A stretch of 6,102 nt of DNA from Bacteroidia bacterium (GTDB taxonomy: Bacteria > Bacteroidota > Bacteroidia > NS11-12g > UBA9320). The translations under genes were made by a program, and so were the position numbers. Location: contig JAKMFK010000186.1 in the NCBI GenBank assembly GCA_022425465.1, forward strand, positions 1-6,102, given 5' to 3'. Shown here one piece after another: positions 1 through 6,102 of the stretch. The notes beneath the pieces are model-generated. The model saw nothing but the letters and a program-made list of their open reading frames with translations, was not told the DNA's origin and searched no databases. Position 1 is the stretch's first letter; each line of letters starts with the position of its first letter.

Positions 1-10
1 ATTGTTTGGT

Positions 11-1636
11 TTATTGAAATAATGATTGATCAGGATACGTAGTTAAGTTTGGAGCTAACTGTGTTTCCTCAAGAGCAATAGGTAACCAAAGCTGATTGTC
101 AGAGAAATTAGCTTCTTTGTCACCATCTCCAACAAATAGACTGGCATTTGCTCTTCCCGAACGTACAAGGTCGAACCAACGATCACCTTCACAAGCAAGC
201 TCTGCACGACGCTCGTACCAGATTAAATCTAAAAGATTCCAGCCTTCTTCAGCCATTACAGTTGAAGCATCTCTATAACTTCCTGTATTATCACCTGGTC
301 CAGCAGCTCTTTCACGAACAATATTTATGTGGTCCATTGCTTCCGCATCAGAACCACCGCTTCTGTGAAGTGCCTCTGCAAGCATTAATAATACATCTGC
401 ATATCTAAAAACATGAGTATTTTGAGACTTCGTTAAGTGCTCATTCCCACCGTTTACATTCATTCCTGCATATGCTTTGAAATTAGGATACTTTTCTTGC
501 CAATATCCAGTATAATCAACAGGGTTACTCTGTGTTTCATCAATTACAGTGTTGCAATTAGCATTTGAATCAGCTATTTCCTTAGCTAACTCATCATTAG
601 ATGCAATAGCAACGTCTCTTCTGACTGTATCATCTGAAAGATAGTGATTCCATAAGCTAGGAGTAACCATCATGAATCCCCAACCAGCTTCATACCTAGG
701 ATGTTTAGAGCATAATCCTCTTATTCCGCATAATTGGATCATACCATTTCCATCTACACCTTCGAACCAACCCCAGTCACTTGACCATAAAGGATTGTGT
801 TGAATCTCGAAGACAGATTCTCTTGTATTTCGAACATTAAATCTGAAAAGCGTACTCATATCATCTTCTAGTTCGTATACACCCAAGTCAACCAATTGTT
901 GAAATGCCTCTGCAGCCTTACCAAATAAAACGGCATCATCATTTTTTAAATCAGCCCAATAGAGATAAGCCTTACCCATCAATGCTAAAGCAGCACCTTT
1001 AGTTGCTCTTCCTTCTTCGCCTGATTTTGCCGATACTGGTAATGTTGCGGCAGCAGCTGTGCAATCATCGATTACTTGTTGCATTAGTTCAGACATAGTA
1101 CTTCTAGATAAATTAACATCCCCAGGTTGTAACATTTTAGTAACTACTGGAACTGGTCCAAAATGTTTAAACAATTCAAAGTGATAGTATGCTCTCAAGA
1201 AGCGTGCCTCTGCCTTATAAACATCGACAGCTGGTGATTCAGCTTTACACAGTTCTAATAACGTATTTACTCTACTAATCCCGATATAATTTCTTCTATA
1301 CATGGGATGAATTACTGTGTTTGTGTTTGTTTGAGTAAAGTCATCAAACTCTTGCCATCCTGGTTGGTCATTATTGGTAGCATCTCCACCAGCATTAGCA
1401 TTGTCTGAGCGAATTTCTCCATACATTGTTGGCGATATCCATTGTCCAAACGCCATAGACCATCCAATTGGATCATAGGCTCCAATAAGAGCAGATCCAA
1501 TTTGATTTTCAGTTTGATAGTAATTATTTGATAGGAACTCATTTACAGGTTCTACCTCAAGTGTTTCTTTCTTGCACGAAAAGAATAGCAATGTGCAAGC
1601 ACTGATTGTTAATATATATTTTAATGATTTATTCAT
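11..1636 (-). CDS. SusD/RagB-family glycan-binding outer-membrane lipoprotein
   Basis: This is a complete 541-residue protein, within the usual SusD size. By family knowledge it is a surface lipoprotein that captures a glycan and acts as the lid of the SusC transporter. The N-terminus has a lysine-containing start, a hydrophobic stretch (about residues 7-19) and a lipobox LFFSC, which predicts lipidation at Cys21 and outer-membrane anchoring. Family motifs are visible: EARFLRAYYHFELFKHFGPV (about 143-162, first TPR-like helices), AALALMGKAYLY (215-226), FRYADVLLMLAEAL (410-423) and YERRAELACEGDRWFDLVR (474-492). The C-terminus has LWLPI followed by APNLT, as in many SusD_RagB proteins. An aromatic-rich stretch at 284-291 (W284, W288, W290, F291) may contact ligand; this is inference. 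ATG at 1636 is chosen because it gives an intact signal peptide and lies 12 nt after the susC stop. No Shine-Dalgarno-like sequence precedes it, as is usual in Bacteroidota. Family assignment is firm; the substrate is unknown. Confidence 0.97.
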   Translation of the reverse strand: MNKSLKYILTISACTLLFFSCKKETLEVEPVNEFLSNNYYQTENQIGSALIGAYDPIGWSMAFGQWISPTMYGEIRSDNANAGGDATNNDQPGWQEFDDFTQTNTNTVIHPMYRRNYIGISRVNTLLELCKAESPAVDVYKAEARFLRAYYHFELFKHFGPVPVVTKMLQPGDVNLSRSTMSELMQQVIDDCTAAAATLPVSAKSGEEGRATKGAALALMGKAYLYWADLKNDDAVLFGKAAEAFQQLVDLGVYELEDDMSTLFRFNVRNTRESVFEIQHNPLWSSDWGWFEGVDGNGMIQLCGIRGLCSKHPRYEAGWGFMMVTPSLWNHYLSDDTVRRDVAIASNDELAKEIADSNANCNTVIDETQSNPVDYTGYWQEKYPNFKAYAGMNVNGGNEHLTKSQNTHVFRYADVLLMLAEALHRSGGSDAEAMDHINIVRERAAGPGDNTGSYRDASTVMAEEGWNLLDLIWYERRAELACEGDRWFDLVRSGRANASLFVGDGDKEANFSDNQLWLPIALEETQLAPNLTTYPDQSLFQ

Positions 1637-1648
1637 GTTATTATCTAA

Positions 1649-4600
1649 TTAAAATGTGATGTTTAGTCCTCCTCCAATTGAAATGTTATTTGGATAGAAC
1701 CCTTTGTCTATACCAGTATCAAGTATCCAACCATTTGTACCTATATCTGGATCAAATCCTCTGTAGTTTGTTAATGTAAGTAGGTTAGTTCCTGTCATGT
1801 ATACCTTGAGGTTTTGAATTTTAGCTTTTGCTAACCAATCTTTAGGTACGTTCCAACCTATCTGTAGGTTTCTTAATCTTAAGAAGGTTCCATCTTCAAC
1901 ATAAAAATCAGAAGGACGTTGGTTGTTATTTAAATCGGTAGAACTTAATCTTGGCATATCTTGAGATGGATTGTCTTCAGTCCATCGATCTAACCAGAAT
2001 GTTTGGTAGTTGCCAAAAGTGATATCTGAACGTTCATATGTTCTATAGATTTGGTGTCCGATTTGAGTGTTAAGTATCGTATTTAAATAAAACCCTTTAT
2101 ACTCCAAATTCAGACTTAAACCAATGATGTGTTTCGGCCATGGGTTTCCAATATCTCCAAGATCATCAGAATTGATTTCGCCGTCACCATTAGTATCTAC
2201 AAATTTGATATCACCTGGTTTAGCTTTAGGTTGTAATAAATCACCCTCTGAATTGACATGATTGTCAATTTCTTCTTCAGTTTGGAAAATACCATCTGTC
2301 TGGTATCCAATGAAATGTCCTACAGCATATCCTTCAGACATTCTAGTAATTGGTGTATTACGAACAGGCCAAGACCATCCATTTAAATAACCAGCATCTC
2401 CAGCAACTTTAGTAACTTCATTTTTGAAGTGAGTATAGTTAAGGTTGGTATTAATTTTAATTGCACGGAATCGGGTTTGGTAACCAATCGATGCTTCAAT
2501 TCCTCGGTTTCTAATTTCTCCTAGATTTGATATTGGATTGTTAGTTGCCCCTATATAACCTGGGATATTTTGTTCCATTAACAGGTCTTTTGTTGTTTTT
2601 TGATACCAATCAAGTTCTACAGATAATCTGTTATTAAACATGGTCATTTCAACACCAAAGTCAATTTGCTCACTTTCTTCCCATTTAACATTTGGGTTAG
2701 GTGGGCCAGCGAGAGCTGTACCTGTATTTAATATTTGGTTAGCACTTCCAAATGAATATGTAAAAGCATTTTGAACTCTCGTTACATAGCTAAGAGGAGA
2801 AATTCGATCTGAACCGTTAACTCCCCATGAAGCTCTAACTTTTAAGAAATCAATGTGGTCAGAATCGAAAAAGTCTTCCTTATCAATAACCCATCCTAAT
2901 GATGCAGATGGGAAAATACCGAAACGATTGTTTTCTCCGAAATTTGAAGAACCATCTCTACGAATGGTACCCGTAAACAAGTATTTCTCGTCAAAGTTGT
3001 AAATCAACCTTCCGAAAGTACTAATAAGATAATAATCTACACTAGCTGATCCATAAGTTAAATCTAATGTGTCTTGACCAGCATCAAGATACTGGAAATT
3101 AGGGTTAAATGCAGCATCAGCAGGAATATTTGATGTTGATCCACCAACTTGTCTGAATTGATTATTTCTGTATGTAGTACCTAATAATACATCGAAGTTG
3201 TGTTTCTCATTGTAGGTTTTGTTGTAATTAATGGTGTTTTCCCATTGTATTCCTTGGAAATTTCCAGATCCTTGAGCAACATCATTAGTTAGGTTTTGAG
3301 CGGTTGGGTGTAAATTATATGCAGGAGTAAATGACCTGAAATCCCACCAATTTGCATCGATACCAAGATCGGTTTTGATTGTTAATCCTTCAATTGGTTT
3401 TACCTGTAAGTATATGTTTCCAAGAATTTGGTCACTTTTACCATCTCCATTGATCAAATACTCACGACTCATAGGATTTATATATTCTTTTTGAACCCAT
3501 GGAGATTGAGCAAACCCAAATTGGGCATCCTCATCATAAACAGGAGTAATTGGATCATAGGCAAAAGCGTCACTCTGAATACCACCAAAAGCGTTATTTG
3601 TTCCAATGTTGTTGTTGTCTGTCCTATTCAAGTAAAGACTATTACCAACGGTCAGGAAGTCCTTAACTTCTTTCGTTGAATTAATTCGGAAAGCATATCT
3701 TTTGTAGTTCGATTTTTCGCCACCAATAACTCCATTTTGATCCCAGTAGTCTAATGAAATATATGAATTTTTAAGTGAAGCGGTCACTCGATGATTAATC
3801 ATTTTAGCAGGGTTGAAAATTTCTTCCATCCAATTGGTGTTATGAAGAAGAGGATCACCCACATTCGGGAACCCTAATCTGTTTAGACCAACAGCTTGAC
3901 CTCCATTCTCATATTTCTCACGTGTAAGCATTACATAGTCTTCTGCACCTAACATTTCAGGTACCTTCCAAGGACGTGAATTGAGATAACTCATTCCATA
4001 AGTGAATGTACCAACATCAGCACCATTTCCACTTTTGGTTGTAATGATTACTACACCATTAGCAGCTCTAGCACCGTATATTGCACTAGATGCAGCATCT
4101 TTTAATACATCTATGGATTCTACATCACTTGGGTTAATATTATCAATGTTTCCAACTTGAACTCCATCTACAATATAAAGTGGAGTGTTATCACCATTGG
4201 TACTTACACCTCTAATTAAAAGAGTTTTGCTGGCACCTGGTTGACCACTAGATTCGTTAACGATTATTCCAGCCATTTGGCCCTCCATTGTAGATGAAAC
4301 ATCAGGAAGAGCGATTCCTTCTAGTTGTTTGGATTCAATTTTGGCAACGGATCCTGTAGAAACTTTCTTTTTTTGTCTACCATACCCAACGACAACTAGT
4401 TCATCAAATTGATTTAAAATTTCACTTAATGAAATTTTAACAGGGTTGTAGTTTGTTATGGTTAATTTCTTTTTATCATATCCTACATAGGTGACTTCTA
4501 CATCAACAGGCGTTTTTTGATTTGCAATGGCGAACTCTCCATTTTCATCTGTAATAGCACCCGTATTGGTGCCGACTACTTGAATACTGGTTCCCATAAG

Positions 4601-4735
4601 AGCTTGCCCTGTGCTTGCATCTACTACTTTACCACGGATAGTTCCTGTTTGTGCACTTAGGAAAAAAGGAAAGCACAAAAGAAAAAGTAGAAATATATTA
4701 CTTGGTTTATTTGTAATTCTGGTTAAATAAATCAT
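1649..4735 (-). CDS. SusC/RagA-family TonB-linked outer-membrane transporter
   Basis: This is a complete 1028-residue protein of normal SusC length. By family knowledge it forms a TonB-dependent outer-membrane channel that imports oligosaccharides (less often peptides) together with its SusD partner. Residues 1-29 form a signal peptide ending FFLSAQ. Residues about 32-104 are a carboxypeptidase-regulatory-like beta-sandwich domain (GTIRGKVVDASTGQALMGTS, then GYDKKKLTI). DELVVVGYGRQKKK (111-124) is the usual TonB-box region. The plug follows, with LLIRGVST, LYIVDGVQVGNI and VESIDVLKDAASSAIYGARA, then ANGVVIITTKSG (to about 236). The remainder is the beta-barrel, including a NRGIEASIGYQ segment near 741-751, and it ends in a terminal phenylalanine (GGGLNITF). 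An EF-hand-like loop, DTNGDGEINSDD, lies at about 847-858. ATG at 4735 gives a proper signal peptide. The preceding gene is separated by a strong terminator, so this is probably the first gene of the susCD transcript. Substrate is not deducible. Confidence 0.98.
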   Translation of the reverse strand: MIYLTRITNKPSNIFLLFLLCFPFFLSAQTGTIRGKVVDASTGQALMGTSIQVVGTNTGAITDENGEFAIANQKTPVDVEVTYVGYDKKKLTITNYNPVKISLSEILNQFDELVVVGYGRQKKKVSTGSVAKIESKQLEGIALPDVSSTMEGQMAGIIVNESSGQPGASKTLLIRGVSTNGDNTPLYIVDGVQVGNIDNINPSDVESIDVLKDAASSAIYGARAANGVVIITTKSGNGADVGTFTYGMSYLNSRPWKVPEMLGAEDYVMLTREKYENGGQAVGLNRLGFPNVGDPLLHNTNWMEEIFNPAKMINHRVTASLKNSYISLDYWDQNGVIGGEKSNYKRYAFRINSTKEVKDFLTVGNSLYLNRTDNNNIGTNNAFGGIQSDAFAYDPITPVYDEDAQFGFAQSPWVQKEYINPMSREYLINGDGKSDQILGNIYLQVKPIEGLTIKTDLGIDANWWDFRSFTPAYNLHPTAQNLTNDVAQGSGNFQGIQWENTINYNKTYNEKHNFDVLLGTTYRNNQFRQVGGSTSNIPADAAFNPNFQYLDAGQDTLDLTYGSASVDYYLISTFGRLIYNFDEKYLFTGTIRRDGSSNFGENNRFGIFPSASLGWVIDKEDFFDSDHIDFLKVRASWGVNGSDRISPLSYVTRVQNAFTYSFGSANQILNTGTALAGPPNPNVKWEESEQIDFGVEMTMFNNRLSVELDWYQKTTKDLLMEQNIPGYIGATNNPISNLGEIRNRGIEASIGYQTRFRAIKINTNLNYTHFKNEVTKVAGDAGYLNGWSWPVRNTPITRMSEGYAVGHFIGYQTDGIFQTEEEIDNHVNSEGDLLQPKAKPGDIKFVDTNGDGEINSDDLGDIGNPWPKHIIGLSLNLEYKGFYLNTILNTQIGHQIYRTYERSDITFGNYQTFWLDRWTEDNPSQDMPRLSSTDLNNNQRPSDFYVEDGTFLRLRNLQIGWNVPKDWLAKAKIQNLKVYMTGTNLLTLTNYRGFDPDIGTNGWILDTGIDKGFYPNNISIGGGLNITF

Positions 4736-4800
4736 GGATTATTGGTTTATGTTTATTGGTGTACTAACGTGAGGAGTTTGAGTTTAAAAACTCATAAAAG
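4736..4800 (-). promoter_or_regulatory. Putative susCD promoter/leader region
   Basis: This 65-bp stretch lies between the terminator and the susC start codon. A promoter is expected here because the terminator should block read-through from the upstream gene. I could not find a convincing match to the Bacteroidota -7 element (TAnnTTTG) paired with a -33 TTG on the minus strand. The assignment therefore rests on position only, and the true promoter could overlap the terminator. Confidence 0.3.
4779..4794. promoter_or_regulatory. 16-bp perfect palindrome upstream of susC, possible operator
   Basis: TGAGTTTAAAAACTCA is two perfect 7-bp inverted arms around a 2-nt AA centre. It lies about 44 bp before the susC start and just after the terminator. 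On the minus strand the AAACTC half-arm is immediately repeated (AAACTCAAACTCC). It could be a binding site for a dimeric regulator or a weak hairpin in the susC leader. In such an AT-rich spacer a chance palindrome is also possible. Confidence 0.3.
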
Positions 4801-4850
4801 AATTTCAAAAAAAAGATTTTCATCGAAATGAAAATCTTTTTTTTGAAATT
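4801..4850 (-). terminator. Strong intrinsic terminator after the T9SS repeat-protein gene
   Basis: This is a perfect 23-bp inverted repeat (4801-4823 against 4828-4850) with a 4-nt loop. On the minus strand the loop reads TTCG, a stable UUCG tetraloop sequence although closed by a U-A pair. The working terminator is probably the inner 9-bp stem GATTTTCAT/ATGAAAATC followed by eight T residues on the minus strand. The matching A8 tract on the other arm makes the element symmetric, so it could also act on the plus strand. It starts 14 nt after the stop codon of the upstream gene and separates that gene from susC. Confidence 0.9.
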
Positions 4851-4864
4851 TATAGTTTGAATTA

Positions 4865-6102
4865 TTATTCAAGGATTAAACGCTTAACAGAAACTTTGTT
4901 ATCTGTCATAACTTCAACCATATAAATACCTCTACTAAATGTAGATACATTTACAGTTGAGTTTGCGTTTACATCGTTAGATGCGTACATTACTTTACCT
5001 GTTACATCATAGATAGTAACTTTAGCTAAATTCTCGTCTGAACTAACAGTGATCTCATTGTTAGCTGGGTTTGGATAAACCTTGAAAAGATTTTTGTCAA
5101 TAGATTTAACACTTGAGTTATCTTCTTGCTTAGCAAAAACATATCTCCACCATCCGCCACCAAAGTTGATGTCGATAGTCATTGTTTCACCATCAGCTGA
5201 CATTTCAACTGGATAAGTAATAGAAGCAACAGCGTCAGCAGGACTTGCAAGTTCACCTGAGTTGTGAACTTTAGCTAATCCTAGATAAGCACCTGTACCA
5301 GTGACAGTTACCTCCATTTTATCAGCATCCCAAGACCAAGTTGCGATAGCAGATCCGTCATGTGGAGCTACAGGAGTACCACATCCTTCATCAACACCTT
5401 GCCATCCTTCTAACCAAGTCGCATCTCCTAAAACATTTTCGAAAGATCCATCAGCATTGAATTTGTATTCATCATCAAAAAGGCAAGCTCTAGTGTCAAC
5501 ATCTTCAGCAGAATTACTCCACCAGTCTGTGTTACCTAATTCTGGACCTACACCCAATGCCACTGCTTGGGGAGCAAGCTTCCAAGAAGTTCCACCAAGG
5601 TCAACTTCAACTTTTTCTTCTTCTTTGGCAAGAACGTATCTCCACCAACCGCCACCAAAATTGATGTCGATAGTCATAGTTTTACCGTCAGCAGAAAACT
5701 CAACTGGGTAAGTAATTGAAGCAACAGCGTCAGCAGGATTTGCAAGTTCGCCTGAGTTGTGAACTTTAGCTAATCCAATGTATGCACCTGTACCAGTTAC
5801 AGTTACTTCCATTTTGTCAGCATCCCAAGACCAAGTTGCGATAGCAGAACCGTCATGTGGAGCTACGGGAGTACCACATCCTTCATCAACACCTTGCCAT
5901 CCTTCTAGCCATGTTGCATCTCCTAAAACATTTTCGAAAGATCCATCAGCATTGAATTTGTACTGATCGTCAAAAAGACAAGCTCTGGTGTCAACATCAT
6001 CAGCAGAATTACTCCACCAGTCTGTGTTACCTATTTCTGGACCTACACCCAATGCCCCTGCTTGGCGCGCACGCTTCCAGGAAGTTCCACCAAGGTCAAC
6101 TT
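4865..6102 (-). CDS. T9SS-exported protein with tandem aromatic-rich domains, 5' end missing
   Basis: This is the 3' part of a gene that runs off the right edge. The frame is open through 6100, giving at least 411 residues, and no genuine start is present; a TTG at 6050-6052 encodes an internal Leu of the repeat. The visible protein is two near-identical domains with a 165-residue period, each starting VDLGGTSWK and ending GGGWWRYV(L/F)AK, then a short linker (QEDNSSVKSIDKN) and a T9SS type A sorting domain. Each domain has conserved tryptophans (TDWWSN, WLEGWQG, TWSWDAD, GGWWRY) and two cysteines (RACLFDD and GCGTP) that could form a disulfide. The many exposed-looking aromatics and the PUL context suggest a glycan-binding or structural surface protein. 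That is inference: I recognise no catalytic signature. The N-terminal GxSW and C-terminal beta-rich segments loosely recall lipocalin-like sandwiches, unverified. The missing 5' part could hold more repeats or a catalytic module. A strong terminator follows, so it is probably transcribed separately from susCD. Confidence 0.9.
   Translation of the reverse strand, partial: VDLGGTSWKRARQAGALGVGPEIGNTDWWSNSADDVDTRACLFDDQYKFNADGSFENVLGDATWLEGWQGVDEGCGTPVAPHDGSAIATWSWDADKMEVTVTGTGAYIGLAKVHNSGELANPADAVASITYPVEFSADGKTMTIDINFGGGWWRYVLAKEEEKVEVDLGGTSWKLAPQAVALGVGPELGNTDWWSNSAEDVDTRACLFDDEYKFNADGSFENVLGDATWLEGWQGVDEGCGTPVAPHDGSAIATWSWDADKMEVTVTGTGAYLGLAKVHNSGELASPADAVASITYPVEMSADGETMTIDINFGGGWWRYVFAKQEDNSSVKSIDKNLFKVYPNPANNEITVSSDENLAKVTIYDVTGKVMYASNDVNANSTVNVSTFSRGIYMVEVMTDNKVSVKRLILE
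4868..5089 (-). other. T9SS type A C-terminal sorting domain (Por_Secre_tail type)
   Basis: These are the last 74 residues of the repeat protein. The domain opens with LFKVYPNPANNEITVSS, the hallmark YPNP motif, continues with VTIYDVTGKVMYAS, then FSRGIYMVEV, and ends KVSVKRLILE. This is the classic order of a type A sorting signal, which directs passage through the type IX secretion system and usually cleavage with attachment to surface polysaccharide or release. It implies that the missing N-terminus carries a Sec signal peptide. Confidence 0.95.
5129..5605 (-). repeat. Tandem domain repeat, C-terminal copy
   Basis: This is a 159-residue domain (VDLGGTSWK to YVFAK) next to the sorting-domain linker. 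It matches the other copy at 148 of 159 residues, counted by eye. Differences inside the domain, apart from three near the window edge, are mostly conservative: I/L, D/E, Q/E, I/L, N/S, F/M, K/E and L/F. It has two cysteines and repeated WW, WLEGW and WSW motifs. Confidence 0.95.
5624..6100 (-). repeat. Tandem domain repeat, upstream copy
   Basis: This is the second visible copy of the 159-residue domain, offset by exactly 495 bp (165 codons) from the C-terminal copy and joined to it by a short EEEKVE linker. It reaches the window edge at its VDLGGTSWK start, so further copies may lie beyond. Near the edge it reads KRARQAG where the other copy has KLAPQAV; this may be real divergence or low-quality sequence. 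Confidence 0.93.

Noticed and set aside
96..408. Plus-strand open frames inside the SusD region, plus a minus-strand one at 1312-1542
   Set aside because: They are shadows of the susD coding frame, with no recognisable motifs and no start context.
3428..3679. Plus-strand open frame of 83 codons inside susC
   Set aside because: It is antisense to a well-conserved SusC barrel region and its translation has no protein-like features.
4801..4850. The long inverted repeat as a mobile-element end or MITE
   Set aside because: It is a single short hairpin with T-tracts directly after a stop codon and has no flanking target duplication. A terminator explains it fully.
5301..5966. Two plus-strand open frames at 5301-5711 and 5778-5966 with similar serine/proline-rich translations
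   Set aside because: They are antisense to the tandem repeat and resemble each other only because the underlying DNA is duplicated. The minus-strand frame has clear domains and a T9SS tail.
6050..6052. TTG as a start codon for the repeat-protein gene
   Set aside because: The frame stays open to the window edge, and the same TTG/Leu is internal in the other repeat copy (ALGVGPE). A start here would cut a domain and leave no signal peptide.
5129..6100. CRISPR array or non-coding satellite repeat
   Set aside because: The repeat unit is 495 bp, in frame and coding, with mostly conservative amino-acid changes. There are no short repeats with unique spacers.

Overview
The window looks like AT-rich Bacteroidota DNA. 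The evidence is an adjacent SusC/SusD pair, a type IX secretion (T9SS) sorting domain, and no Shine-Dalgarno-like sequence immediately before the one internal start that was examined. The T9SS tail points to a free-living Flavobacteriia- or Cytophagia-like organism rather than a gut Bacteroides, because most gut Bacteroides lack T9SS. This is inference from domain content; there is no rRNA or marker gene here.

Everything is on the minus strand, so the biological order runs from high to low coordinates. First (6102 to 4865) is the 3' part of a secreted protein. It carries two nearly identical tandem domains (165-residue period) followed by a T9SS type A C-terminal sorting domain, and its 5' end lies outside the window. 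Next is a 129-bp intergenic region (4736-4864). It holds a strong intrinsic terminator built from a perfect 23-bp inverted repeat with a UUCG loop, then a small 16-bp palindrome in the putative susC promoter/leader region. Then comes a full-length SusC-family TonB-dependent outer-membrane transporter (4735 to 1649). Twelve nucleotides later a full-length SusD-family surface lipoprotein begins (1636 to 11), almost certainly in the same transcript. Ten bases remain after the SusD stop codon.

Together these look like the core of a polysaccharide utilization locus (PUL). SusD is a lipid-anchored glycan-binding lid on the SusC transporter, which imports oligosaccharides using TonB energy. The upstream aromatic-rich repeat protein is exported through T9SS and may be a surface or secreted glycan-binding protein, but its function cannot be proven from sequence alone. 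No glycoside hydrolase, polysaccharide lyase, sulfatase or regulator is visible, so the substrate cannot be assigned.

I found no evidence of a new kind of system. The most unusual items are the tandem domain duplication, the way the window ends inside that repeat with a cluster of mismatches that may be a sequence or assembly artefact, and the very symmetric terminator that separates the repeat protein from susCD.
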